A stretch of DNA of 64,000 nt. Origin: Amycolatopsis sp. NBC_01488 (GTDB lineage Bacteria > Actinomycetota > Actinomycetes > Mycobacteriales > Pseudonocardiaceae). The position numbers and the translations under genes were made by a program. The stretch spans positions 8,528,501-8,592,500 of the forward strand of contig NZ_CP109434.1 of NCBI RefSeq assembly GCF_036227105.1, given 5' to 3'. How positions within the stretch are numbered: the stretch's first letter is position 1; each line of letters begins with the position of its first letter. The notes below the pieces were generated by a model. That model searched no databases. It worked only from the letters and a program-made list of their open reading frames with translations, and was not told the origin of the DNA. Below, in pieces: positions 1 through 8,931 of the stretch.

Positions 1-78
1 ATTGTTCGGACGGTGTGTTATTAATTCCCGCACCGCCCGGCCGGGAAGCCCGGCCGGGGACCCGGCAGAATCGCCGTC

Positions 79-974
79 GTGACCGATGGGGACGAAACCG
101 GCGGCGGCAAGCGGGTCGGCTGGGTCGAGCTGTACTTCGACCTGGTCTTCGTGTTCGCGGTGGGCCAGGTGGCGCACGGCATGGTGGCGGACCCGCACTG
201 GGCGCGCGCCGCCGCCGCGCTCGGCCTGTTCGCGACGCTGTGGTGGACGTGGATCGGCTTCGCCGTGCTCTACAACCGCCGCGGCGACGACAGCCGCGCC
301 GCCGACCGGCTGTTCGTGCTCGCCGGCACGATCCCGTGCGGGATCGCCGCCACGCAGGCGCACCACGTCTTCGAGGGGCATCCCGCGGTCTTCGCGGCGG
401 CGATGGCCGGGGTCCGCCTGATCCTGGCGGCCGCGGCGCCCTCTGGTGGCTGTACTTCTCCTCGGCCGCGCGGATCTACGAGCGCCTGCTCGATCTCTCC
501 GGCGGCAACCCCGCACTCGCGTACTCGCTGTACGCGGTCGGCCACCTCTTCCCGGCCTTCGCGCTGCTGCTCGTCGCGACCGGGGTGAACCTGTCTCTGC
601 ACGAATCGCCACCGCGAGCGGCGGCGTGGTTCACGACGGCGGGCCTGGCGATGTACCTGGCCGGCACCCGGGTCTTCTCGGCACCCGGCCGCCCGCGCTG
701 GTACGCGAGCCTGGCCCGGATCGCGGCCCTCGCGGCCACGGTGTGCCTCGCTTTCCTAGGCCTCGTCCTGCCGGCGCCCGCGGTGGTCGTGGTGATCGCC
801 GCGTGGGCGGTGATGAGCACGGTGGTGGCGGCGGGGATCCGCCACCGCACGCTCGACCGCTTCGACGAGGACCCGGTGGCGTTCCTGCGCGGCGTCCAGG
901 AGGAGCGGCGGCGCGGGGCCGCCGGCGAGCAGGCGGCGGAGAGCCGGCCCGCCGGACCAGCTCTCGAGTCCTAG
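79..974 (+). pseudogene. Low-temperature requirement A (LtrA) family membrane protein, internally deleted and frameshifted
   Basis: The GTG at 79 opens a frame whose first 115 or so residues are LtrA-like: GWVELYFDLVFVFAV near the start, followed by hydrophobic segments. At about 430-445 the reading jumps to another frame, which continues with LtrA C-terminal features (ALWWLYFSSAARIYE, then several membrane helices) to the stop at 974. The joined product would be about 298 residues. Family members are usually clearly longer, and the central part with further helices is missing at the junction, so this is a deletion plus a frameshift rather than a single sequencing slip. LtrA proteins are multi-pass membrane proteins of unclear function. 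The gene is almost certainly inactive here. Confidence 0.75.
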
Positions 975-1429
975 TTTGCGCCACGCAACAGTGACCGGGA
1001 ATCCGTTTCGTACGCTTTGACGGCCGCGGCGAACCGCACGAACGTCGCGATCGCGGCATCCCGGGCGTCGGCGTCCAGGTGCCGCAGCACGGCCGTCAGC
1101 ACCTGCCGCCGGTCGTGGTCGACGCGCTCGACAAGCTGGCGGCCCGCGGGCGTCGGCGCGAGCAGCGTCTCGCGGCGGTTCAGCGGGTTGGCCGCCTTCT
1201 CGAGGAGGTCCAGCGCGACCAGCCGAGCACACGCCCGGGTGACCGACGAGGGGTTGAGCGCCAGCTCCTGGGCGACTTTGCCCATGGTGACCGGCGTCCG
1301 GTCGGCCACCACCCGCAGCGCGCGGAACTGGGTCAGGGTCAGCTGCTCGGTGGTCCGCCCGACGGTGGCGTCCGCGATCGCCACCATCGCCCGGAGCGCC
1401 TCCAGGGCGGCGTCGACGTCCGACCTCAT
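971..1429 (-). CDS. MarR family transcriptional regulator
   Basis: A 152-residue protein with the MarR winged-helix layout: an N-terminal helix, the HTH around LTQFRALRVVADRTPVTMG, the recognition part NPSSVTRACARLV, and a wing with NRRE. The start was set at the ATG at 1429 rather than upstream at 1501, because the longer version would run through the operator and leader and has no family-like sequence. It is divergent from the ThDP enzyme gene, and a perfect TTGCGT-C-ACGCAA inverted repeat touches its start codon, so it probably represses itself and the neighbouring operon. The ligand is unknown. Its last codons overlap the end of the ltrA relic. Confidence 0.9.
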   Translation of the reverse strand: MRSDVDAALEALRAMVAIADATVGRTTEQLTLTQFRALRVVADRTPVTMGKVAQELALNPSSVTRACARLVALDLLEKAANPLNRRETLLAPTPAGRQLVERVDHDRRQVLTAVLRHLDADARDAAIATFVRFAAAVKAYETDSRSLLRGAN

Positions 1430-1442
1430 TTGCGTCACGCAA
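1430..1442. promoter_or_regulatory. Probable MarR operator, TTGCGT-C-ACGCAA
   Basis: A perfect 13-bp inverted repeat lies immediately upstream of the marR start codon, in the 86-bp divergent region before the ThDP-enzyme gene. A near-copy, TTGCG-CCA-CGCAA, lies at 976-988 inside the 3' end of the marR gene. The placement suggests autoregulation; binding is inferred. Confidence 0.6.
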
Positions 1443-1515
1443 GCATGATAAGCCGAAAAGCGGGTAAGCGACTCCCTGGCGAGCGGAAAGGCCGCTGTCA
1501 CCGAAGGGAGAACTC

Positions 1516-3309
1516 ATGGCTCAGACGGTCGGTGACTACCTGCTTCAGCGCTTGCGCGAGTGGGGCGTCGAGCAGGTCTTCGCCTATCCGGGCGACGGGA
1601 TCAACGGCCTCGTCGCCTCGTTCGGCAAAGCGGACAACCAGCCACGGTTCGTCCAGGCCCGGCACGAGGAGATGGCCGCCTTCTCGGCGGTCGGCTACGC
1701 GAAGTTCAGCGGACGCGTCGGTGTCTGCATGGCCACCTCGGGCCCCGGCGCGATCCACCTGCTCAACGGGCTCTACGACGCCAAGCTCGACCACGTCCCG
1801 GTGGTGGCGATCGTCGGGCAGACCGCGCGCAGCGCGATGGGCGGCAGCTACCAGCAGGAAGTCGACCTCCAGGCACTGTACAAGGACGTCGCGAGCGAAT
1901 ACCTCGTCGAGGTCAACGTCGCCGAGCAGCTGCCGAACGCGCTCGACCGGGCGATCCGCACGGCCGAGTCGTCCCGCTGCCCGACCGCGCTGATCATCCC
2001 CGCGGACCTGCAGGAAGAGCCCTACTCGGCGCCCCAGCACGCGTTCAAGCAGGTGCCCTCCAGCCCGCCGAGCACGTCCTGGCCCGCCCCGGTCCCGCCC
2101 GAGGCCGACCTCGACGCCGCGGCCGAGGTGCTCAACGCCGGCGAAAAGGTCGCCGTCCTGGTCGGGCAGGGCGCGCGCGGCGCGGCCGAAGAGGTCCGCC
2201 AGCTCGCGGAGGTCACCGGCGCGGGCGTGGCCAAAGCGTTGCTGGGCAAGGACGTCCTGTCCGACGAGCTGCCGTACGTGACCGGCTCGATCGGGCTGCT
2301 CGGCACCCGGCCGAGCTACGAGCTCATGCGCGACTGCGACACGCTGCTGATCGTCGGCTCGAACTTCCCGTACAGCCAGTTCCTGCCGGACTTCGGCCAG
2401 GCCCGCGCGGTGCAGATCGACCTCGACGGCCGGTTCATCGGGATGCGCTACCCGACCGAGGTCAACCTCGTCGGCGACAGCGCGGCCACGCTGCGCGCGC
2501 TGCTGCCGCGGCTGACGAGCAAGCCGGACCGCCAGTGGCGCGAGACCATCGAGAAGAACGTCGCCTCCTGGTGGGACACGGTCGAGAAGGAAGCCGCGGT
2601 GGAGGCCGACCCGGTGAACCCGATGGCCGTCGTGTCCGAGCTGTCGAAGCGGATCCCGGAGAACGCCATCGTCACCGCGGACTCGGGCTCCTCCACCAAC
2701 TGGTACGCCCGCAACCTGCGCATCCGCGGCGACATCCGCGGGTCGCTGTCGGGCACGCTGGCGACGATGGGCCCGGGCGTGCCGTACGCCATCGGCGCGA
2801 AGTTCGCCCACCCCGACCGGCCGGTGATCGCGCTCGTCGGCGACGGCGCCATGCAGATGAACGGCCTCGCCGAGCTGATCACCATCGCCCGCTACCAGCA
2901 CCTGTGGAGCGACCCCCGCTGCGTGATCTGCGTCTTCCACAACAACGACCTCAACCAGGTCACCTGGGAGCTGCGCGCGATGGGCGGGGCGCCGAAGTTC
3001 GAGGAGTCCCAGAGCCTGCCGGACGTCGACTACGCCGGCTTCGCCCTGTCGCTCGGGCTCACGGCGGTCACCGTCGACAAGCCGGACCAGCTGGCCGCGG
3101 CGTGGGACACCGCGCTGAGCGCGGGCAAGCCTGCCGTGCTCGACGTCCGGTGCGACCCCGAGGTGCCGCCGATCCCGCCGCACGCGACGTTCGAGCAGGT
3201 GAAGTCGGCCGCTCAGGCGGTGCTGAAGGGCGACCCCGACGCGTTCCACCTCGTGGCTCAGGGGGTCAAGACGAAGCTGCAGGAGTTCCTGCCCGGGAAG
3301 AACCGGTGA
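1516..3309 (+). CDS. Thiamine-diphosphate-dependent enzyme, pyruvate oxidase/decarboxylase-like
   Basis: A 597-residue, full-length member of the acetolactate synthase / pyruvate oxidase superfamily. The N-terminal ThDP-binding domain carries VFAYPGDGINGL and the catalytic glutamate at about E51 (RHEEMAAFSAVGYAKFSG). A central domain (about 190-330) follows. The C-terminal pyrophosphate-binding domain carries the metal motif GDGAMQMNG from about residue 442, ending with HNNDLN. The ATG at 1516 is preceded by a purine-rich AAGGGAG. The overall pattern resembles PoxB-type or xanthan-ketal-pyruvate-transferase-like ThDP proteins, so the substrate is uncertain; a 2-keto acid is expected. The stop overlaps the next gene by 4 bp (GTGA), implying translational coupling. 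Confidence 0.85.
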   Translation: MAQTVGDYLLQRLREWGVEQVFAYPGDGINGLVASFGKADNQPRFVQARHEEMAAFSAVGYAKFSGRVGVCMATSGPGAIHLLNGLYDAKLDHVPVVAIVGQTARSAMGGSYQQEVDLQALYKDVASEYLVEVNVAEQLPNALDRAIRTAESSRCPTALIIPADLQEEPYSAPQHAFKQVPSSPPSTSWPAPVPPEADLDAAAEVLNAGEKVAVLVGQGARGAAEEVRQLAEVTGAGVAKALLGKDVLSDELPYVTGSIGLLGTRPSYELMRDCDTLLIVGSNFPYSQFLPDFGQARAVQIDLDGRFIGMRYPTEVNLVGDSAATLRALLPRLTSKPDRQWRETIEKNVASWWDTVEKEAAVEADPVNPMAVVSELSKRIPENAIVTADSGSSTNWYARNLRIRGDIRGSLSGTLATMGPGVPYAIGAKFAHPDRPVIALVGDGAMQMNGLAELITIARYQHLWSDPRCVICVFHNNDLNQVTWELRAMGGAPKFEESQSLPDVDYAGFALSLGLTAVTVDKPDQLAAAWDTALSAGKPAVLDVRCDPEVPPIPPHATFEQVKSAAQAVLKGDPDAFHLVAQGVKTKLQEFLPGKNR

Positions 3310-4394
3310 CCACGATCGAGCGGGTCGGCGCCCAGGCCTACCGGGTGCCGACCCCCGCGCCCGAGGCCGACGGCACCCTGGCCTGGGACGCCACCACGAT
3401 CGTCGTCGTGCACGTCGAAGCCGGCGGGCTCCGCGGGCTGGGCTGGACGTACGCGGACGCGGCCTGCGTGCCGCTGATCGAAGGCGTGCTCGCGACCGCC
3501 GTCCGCGGCCACGAGGTGCCCGACGTGCCCGCCTGCTGGGCGGCCATGCAGCACGCCATCCGCAACCTCGGGCGCCCGGGCCTGGTCTCGTGCGCGATGT
3601 CCGCCGTCGACATCGCGTTGTGGGACGCCGCGGCCCGCTCGCTCGGGCTGCCCTTGACCAGGCTGCTCGGCCGGGTGCACGACGAGGTCGCCGTGTACGG
3701 CAGCGGCGGCTTCACCACGCTCACCGACGGCGAGCTGATCGCGCAGCTGGACCACTGGGTGCGCCGGCAGCGTCTCCCGCGCGTGAAGATCAAGATCGGC
3801 GAGTCGGCGGGCACCCGGGTGGCCCGCGACCTCGAGCGGGTGGCCGTCACGCGGGACAAGGTCGGCGACGACGTCGAGGTCTACGTCGACGCCAACGGCG
3901 CCTACTCCCCCGCCCAGGCCCGCCGGGTCGCCGAGCGGCTGCTGGAGTGGGGCGTGACGTGGTTCGAAGAACCCGTCTCGAGCGACGATCTGCCCGGGCT
4001 CGCGGCAACGCGCTTCCCCGGCGGCCCGGACATCGCCGCCGGGGAGTACGGCTACGACCTGCCCTACTTCGCGCGCATGCTGCCGTCGGTCGACTGCCTC
4101 CAGGTCGACGTCACCCGCTGCGGTGGCTACACCGAGTGGCGGCGAGCCACGGCGCTGGCCGCGGCGGTGAACCGTGACGTGTCCGCCCACTGCGCCCCGA
4201 ACCTCTCGGCGCACGCCGCCGCGGCCACGCAGAACTTCCGGCACATCGAGTGGTTCGCCGACCACGACCGGATCGAGCGGCTGTTCTTCGACGGCTGCCT
4301 CGACCCGGCCGGCGGCACCGTCACCCCCGATCTGACCGCGCCCGGCCACGGCCTGACCTTCCGGCCCGAAGCCGCGGCCGAGTACGCACTCTGA
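3306..4394 (+). CDS. Mandelate racemase / muconate lactonizing enzyme family protein (enolase superfamily)
   Basis: A 362-residue protein with the two-domain enolase-superfamily fold. The N-terminal capping domain is followed by a barrel with the KxK general-base motif at about K161/K163 (VKIKIGES) and three acidic metal ligands: D195 (DANGAY), E221 or E222 (WFEEPV) and E247 (AAGEYGYD). A later HCAPNLSAH segment supplies a candidate acid/base histidine. These features match acid-sugar dehydratases or racemases, in which a proton is removed next to a carboxylate. The substrate cannot be read from sequence. The GTG start overlaps the upstream stop, and a strong AAGGAGG follows the stop for the next gene. 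Confidence 0.85.
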   Translation: MTTIERVGAQAYRVPTPAPEADGTLAWDATTIVVVHVEAGGLRGLGWTYADAACVPLIEGVLATAVRGHEVPDVPACWAAMQHAIRNLGRPGLVSCAMSAVDIALWDAAARSLGLPLTRLLGRVHDEVAVYGSGGFTTLTDGELIAQLDHWVRRQRLPRVKIKIGESAGTRVARDLERVAVTRDKVGDDVEVYVDANGAYSPAQARRVAERLLEWGVTWFEEPVSSDDLPGLAATRFPGGPDIAAGEYGYDLPYFARMLPSVDCLQVDVTRCGGYTEWRRATALAAAVNRDVSAHCAPNLSAHAAAATQNFRHIEWFADHDRIERLFFDGCLDPAGGTVTPDLTAPGHGLTFRPEAAAEYAL

Positions 4395-4407
4395 AGGAGG
4401 ATCCGCG

Positions 4408-7400
4408 ATGGGACCCGTCCAGCTCCCCGACCCCGTGGTGCGCCACGCGGACCACGAAGACCTCGACGCCGGCGCGCTCGCCGCGGCACTCCGTCGGCAA
4501 GTGCAGGGCGAAGTCCGCTTCGACGACGGCACGCGGGCGGCGTATTCGACCGACGCGTCCAACTTCCGCCAGGTCCCGATCGGTGTCGTCGTGCCGCGCA
4601 CCCCGGACGACGCCGTCGCGGCGATCGCGGTGGCGCGGGAGTTCGGCGCCCCGGTCCTGTCCCGCGGCGGCGGCACCAGCCTCGCCGGCCAGTGCACCAA
4701 CACGGCCGTCGTGCTCGACTTCTCCAAGTACTGCACCGAACTCGAGTCCGTCGACGCCGACGCGCGCACCTGCGTCGTGCAGCCCGGCATCGTGCTCGAC
4801 GTCCTGAACCGGCAGCTGGCCGACACCGGCCTGCGGTTCGGGCCGGAACCGGCGACGCACATGAACTGCACGCTCGGCGGCATGATCGGCAACAACTCCT
4901 GCGGCGCCACGGCCCAGCGGACCGGCAAGGTCGTCGACAACATCCGGCGGCTCGAAGTGCTCACCTACGACGGCACGCGCTTCTGGTGCGGCGAGACGTC
5001 CGACGAGGAGTACGCCGGTATCGAACGCCACGGCGACCCGCGGGCGGCCATCTACCGGCAGCTGCGGCGGCTGCGCGACGAGTACGCCGACGAGATCCGC
5101 CGCCGGTACCCGGACATCCCGCGCCGCGTGTCGGGCTACAACCTCGATTCCCTGCTGCCCGAGCACCACTTCGACGTCGCCGGGCTGCTCGTCGGCAGTG
5201 AGTCCACTTTGGTCACCGTGCTGCGGGCCGAGCTGGAGCTCGTCCCGGTGCTGCCCGAGCGGACGCTCGTCGTCCTCGGCTACCCCGGCATCGCGAAGGC
5301 CGCCGACGCCGTGCCCGCGATCCTCCCGCACGAGCCGGTCGCCCTCGAAGGCATCGACCACAAGCTGATCCGCGACCAGCAGATCAAGCACCTGAACCCC
5401 CAGGCCCTCCAGGAGATGCCCGAAGGCCGCGCGTTCCTCATGGTGCAGTTCGCCGCCGGAACGCACGAAGAGGCGGAGCAGCAGGCGCACAAGATGCTCG
5501 ACGCGCTCCACGACACCGAGCACGAAGCCGACGTCGCGTTCCTCGACGATCCGGCCCGCGAGGACGAGCTGTGGCAGGTCCGCGAGGCCGGGCTCGGCGC
5601 CACCGCGCACGTCCCGGGCAAGGCCGACACGTTCGAGGGCTGGGAGGACTCCGCGGTCGCGCCCGAGCGGCTCGGCGAGTACCTGCGGAAGCTGACCGCG
5701 CTGTACGAGGAGTTCGGCTACGCCAGCGACACCGGGCCGAGCCTGTACGGCCACTTCGGCCAGGGCTGCGTGCACACGCGGATCCCGTTCGACCTCTACT
5801 CCGCCGACGGCGTCGCGACCTACCGGCGGTTCATGGAGCGCGCCGCCGACCTCGTCGCCTCCCTGGGCGGGTCGTTCTCCGGCGAGCACGGCGACGGGCA
5901 GTCGCGCGGCGAGCTGCTGCCGAAGATGTTCGGCACGGACATCGTGACCGCGTTCGGCAGGCTCAAGGCCGTCTTCGACCCCGGGAACCGGATGAACCCC
6001 GGCAAGGTCGTCGCGCCCGCGCGGCTCGACGAGCACCTGCGCCTCGGCGGCGACTGGGCACCCGCGGACCCGCAGGACCTGCACTTCCGGTTCCCGCACG
6101 ACGGCGGTTCGTTCGCCCAGGCCGCCAACCGCTGCGTCGGCGTCGGGCGCTGCCGGCAGCACACGACCAGCGGCGGCCAGGTGATGTGCCCGTCGTACCA
6201 GGTGACCGGCGAGGAGGAGCACTCGACGCGCGGCCGGGCGCGGCTGCTGTTCGAGATGCTCGACGGGCACGGCGACAGCCCCGTCTCCGACGGCTGGCGC
6301 TCGGACGCCGTGCGCGAAGCCCTCGACCTTTGCCTGGCGTGCAAGGGCTGCAAGACCGACTGTCCGGCCAATGTGGACATGGCGACGTACAAGGCGGAGT
6401 TCCTTTCCCACCACTACGAGGGCCGCCCGTGGCGGCGGCCGCGCTCGGACTTCACGATGGGCTGGCTGCCGGCGTTCGCCCAGGTGGTGGGCCGCCTGCG
6501 GGCCGGCCGGGTGGTGAACGCGCTGACCCACGCGCCGGGGCTGTCCCGGCTGGCGACGCTGGCGGCGGGCGTCGAGGACCGCGAAGTCCCGTTGTTCGCC
6601 GGGGAAACGCTGCAGCAGTGGTTCGCGCGGCGCGGGCCGTCCGGCACCGGCGCCCGCGGGACGGTGCTGCTGTGGCCGGACACGTTCACCAATTCCTTCC
6701 ACCCGCACGTCGGGCGGGCCGCGGTCCGGGTGCTGGAGGACGCGGGGTGGCGGGTGACCATGCCGTCTTCGGCCCTGTGCTGCGGGCTCACCTGGATCTC
6801 GACCGGACAGCTGGGCGCCGCCAAGAACATCCTAGCGCGCACGGTCCGGGAGCTGGCCCCGCACCTGCATTCCGGCGGCCTGGTGGTGGGGCTGGAGCCC
6901 AGCTGCACGGCGGTGTTCCGGTCCGACGCGCCCGAGCTGTTCCCGGGCGACCAGGACGTCCGGCGGCTGCGCGCGCAGACGGTCACCCTCGCCGAGCTGC
7001 TCACCGAGCACTCCCCCGGCTACCGGCCCCCGCGGCTGGACGCGAAGGCGATCGCCCAGGTGCACTGCCACCAGCACGCGGTGCTGGGCTGGGACGCCGA
7101 CGCAAGCCTGCTGAAGGCGGCCGGCGTCGACGCGGAGCACCTCGACTCCGGCTGCTGCGGCCTGGCCGGCAACTTCGGCTTCGAGAAGGGCCACCTCGAG
7201 GTGTCCGAGGCCTGCGCGGAGCGCGTCCTGCTGCCCCGGGTGCGATCGGCACCCGAGGACACGGCGGTACTGGCCGACGGCTTCAGCTGCCGGACGCAGC
7301 TGCACCAGCTGAACAGCGGCGGGCGGGAAGGGGTGCATCTGGCGGAGTTGCTGGCGAGTGGGCTCGACGGTGCGGAAGAGTCACCGCGGAGGAAGCGCAC

Positions 7401-7479
7401 GGCGTCGGTCGCGGCCGCGGCGCTCGCGGTGAGCGCGGCGGCGGGCCTCGCCGTCGCGCGACGGCGAGGTGCGCGATGA
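4408..7479 (+). CDS. FAD-binding and Fe-S-binding D-2-hydroxyacid dehydrogenase-like protein (GlcD-GlpC fusion)
   Basis: A 1023-residue fusion. The N-terminal half is a PCMH-type FAD-binding oxidase domain (SRGGGTSLAGQ near residue 90; NNSCGA; FGHFGQGC-like segment; SGEHGDGQSRGELL). The C-terminal half carries two ferredoxin-type cysteine sets (C576, C582, C594 and C642, C645, C648, C652 in CLACKGCKTDCP) followed by CCG-type repeats (CCGLTW, CCGLAG). The architecture matches large D-lactate / D-2-hydroxyglutarate-type dehydrogenases such as E. coli YdiJ. Unusually, a short hydrophobic stretch with a basic tail ends the protein (last 25 residues) and could anchor it in the membrane. The ATG at 4408 follows a near-perfect ribosome-binding site in the same operon as the ThDP and enolase-type genes. 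Confidence 0.87.
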   Translation: MGPVQLPDPVVRHADHEDLDAGALAAALRRQVQGEVRFDDGTRAAYSTDASNFRQVPIGVVVPRTPDDAVAAIAVAREFGAPVLSRGGGTSLAGQCTNTAVVLDFSKYCTELESVDADARTCVVQPGIVLDVLNRQLADTGLRFGPEPATHMNCTLGGMIGNNSCGATAQRTGKVVDNIRRLEVLTYDGTRFWCGETSDEEYAGIERHGDPRAAIYRQLRRLRDEYADEIRRRYPDIPRRVSGYNLDSLLPEHHFDVAGLLVGSESTLVTVLRAELELVPVLPERTLVVLGYPGIAKAADAVPAILPHEPVALEGIDHKLIRDQQIKHLNPQALQEMPEGRAFLMVQFAAGTHEEAEQQAHKMLDALHDTEHEADVAFLDDPAREDELWQVREAGLGATAHVPGKADTFEGWEDSAVAPERLGEYLRKLTALYEEFGYASDTGPSLYGHFGQGCVHTRIPFDLYSADGVATYRRFMERAADLVASLGGSFSGEHGDGQSRGELLPKMFGTDIVTAFGRLKAVFDPGNRMNPGKVVAPARLDEHLRLGGDWAPADPQDLHFRFPHDGGSFAQAANRCVGVGRCRQHTTSGGQVMCPSYQVTGEEEHSTRGRARLLFEMLDGHGDSPVSDGWRSDAVREALDLCLACKGCKTDCPANVDMATYKAEFLSHHYEGRPWRRPRSDFTMGWLPAFAQVVGRLRAGRVVNALTHAPGLSRLATLAAGVEDREVPLFAGETLQQWFARRGPSGTGARGTVLLWPDTFTNSFHPHVGRAAVRVLEDAGWRVTMPSSALCCGLTWISTGQLGAAKNILARTVRELAPHLHSGGLVVGLEPSCTAVFRSDAPELFPGDQDVRRLRAQTVTLAELLTEHSPGYRPPRLDAKAIAQVHCHQHAVLGWDADASLLKAAGVDAEHLDSGCCGLAGNFGFEKGHLEVSEACAERVLLPRVRSAPEDTAVLADGFSCRTQLHQLNSGGREGVHLAELLASGLDGAEESPRRKRTASVAAAALAVSAAAGLAVARRRGAR

Positions 7480-7588
7480 GCCGGCGGGCCGCCGGGATCG
7501 GACTCTGCCTGGCTCAGTCGCCCGCCCAGGCCGTCAGCCGCCGGACCGCCGCCACCGGACGCGGCCCAGTCCGCCGGAGGGCCGCCCG

Positions 7589-7927
7589 GTGACCCGCCGC
7601 GTCGATGCGGCTCGCCCGGCGAAACGGATCGCGCGAGCCCGGCTCGTCTGGGCCGGCGGCGTACTCCTCGGCTCGCGAGTCCTGCCCGTCCCGCGGAAAG
7701 TGGCTCTCGTCCTCGCCGCGCGTCACCTCGTGCAGGGCGCCGCCGCCCTGCGGCGGCCGGACGGGGTGGTCGCCCGGTGGGGCTGGACCGCCGATGTCGC
7801 GCACAGCCTCAGCATGGTCGGCCTGGCCGCGCTGTCCCGGCGATGGCGCGCGGCCGCGCTGGCGAACGCCGTCGTCGCGGCCGGCTGGGCCCGTGCGGCC
7901 CGAATCCGCACCGGAGAACGGAGGTAA
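7589..7927 (+). CDS. Small hypothetical membrane-associated protein
   Basis: A 112-residue protein, basic at both ends, with hydrophobic segments around VWAGGVLLGSRVLP, VALVLAARHLVQGAAAL and the alanine-rich C-terminal part. The GTG at 7589 was chosen because GGAGGG ends eight bases upstream; the longer upstream extension is arginine/proline-rich noise. Its stop codon lies within the Shine-Dalgarno region of the following SDR gene, so the two are likely co-translated. I do not recognise the family. Similar small multi-helix proteins near oxidoreductases have no assigned function. Confidence 0.6.
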   Translation: MTRRVDAARPAKRIARARLVWAGGVLLGSRVLPVPRKVALVLAARHLVQGAAALRRPDGVVARWGWTADVAHSLSMVGLAALSRRWRAAALANAVVAAGWARAARIRTGERR

Positions 7928-7929
7928 CC

Positions 7930-8931
7930 ATGTCCGACCACACGCAAGTCGTCGTCGTGACCGGGGCGAGTGGCGGAATCGGCCGGGCCGTCGCGCGGGC
8001 CTTCGGCGCTCGGCACGCCCGCGTCGCCCTGCTCGCCCGCGGCGAAAAAGGCCTGCGAGAAGCCGCCGAGGACGTCACCCGCGGTGGCGGGACCGCTCTC
8101 GAAATCCCCACCGACGTCGCCGACTTCGACCAGGTCGAGGCCGCCGCCGAGCGGGCCGAACAGGAGCTGGGCCCGATCGACGTCTGGGTCAACGTCGCCT
8201 TCACCTCGGTGTTCGCGCCCTTCAGCGAGATCGAGCCCGACGAGTTCCGGCGCGTCACCGAGGTCAGCTACCTGGGCTACGTCCACGGGACCATGGCCGC
8301 CCTGCGCCGCATGAAGGCCCGCGACCGCGGCACGATCGTGCAGGTCGGCTCGGCACTCGCCTACCGCGGGATCCCCTTGCAGAGCGCGTATTGCGGCGCG
8401 AAGCACGCCATCCAGGGCTTCAACGAGGCGCTGCGTTGCGAGCTGCTGCACGAGGGCAGCCACGTCCGGACGACCATGGTGCAGATGCCGGCCGTCAACA
8501 CGCCGCAGTTCTCGTGGGTGCTCTCGAAGCTGCCGGACCACGCGCAGCCGGTGCCGCCGATCTACCAGCCGGAGGTCGCCGCCCGCGCCGTCCTGCACGC
8601 CGCCGACCACCCGCGCCGGCGCGAGTACTGGGTGGGCGGCAGCACCGTCGGCACGCTGATCGCGAACGCCGTCGCGCCCGGCGTCCTCGACCGCTACCTC
8701 GCGAAGACCGGGTTCAAATCCCAGCAGACCGGCGAAGCGAAACCCGCCGACCAGCCCGCCAACCTGTGGGCCCCGGCCGACAAGACCCGCGACTACGGCG
8801 CGCACGGCGAGTTCGACGCCAAGTCCACTCCGCGCAGCTTCCAGCTGTGGGCGAGCCGGCACCACGGCCTGCTGGCCGGGAGCGCGCTCGCCGCGACGGC
8901 GCTGGCGGTGTGGCGCCGAGCCCGGTCATGA
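7930..8931 (+). CDS. Short-chain dehydrogenase/reductase with C-terminal extension
   Basis: A 333-residue SDR. It has the NAD(P) motif TGASGGIGRA (11-20), catalytic serine about S141, and the YxxxK pair Y154/K158 (YCGAK). The usual NNAG is replaced by VNVAF, a variant seen in some SDRs. The protein is about 80 residues longer than a classical SDR, and the extension ends in a hydrophobic segment followed by arginines, suggesting membrane attachment. The ATG at 7930 follows GGAGG. The stop overlaps the next ATG (ATGA). Substrate unknown. Confidence 0.88.
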   Translation: MSDHTQVVVVTGASGGIGRAVARAFGARHARVALLARGEKGLREAAEDVTRGGGTALEIPTDVADFDQVEAAAERAEQELGPIDVWVNVAFTSVFAPFSEIEPDEFRRVTEVSYLGYVHGTMAALRRMKARDRGTIVQVGSALAYRGIPLQSAYCGAKHAIQGFNEALRCELLHEGSHVRTTMVQMPAVNTPQFSWVLSKLPDHAQPVPPIYQPEVAARAVLHAADHPRRREYWVGGSTVGTLIANAVAPGVLDRYLAKTGFKSQQTGEAKPADQPANLWAPADKTRDYGAHGEFDAKSTPRSFQLWASRHHGLLAGSALAATALAVWRRARS

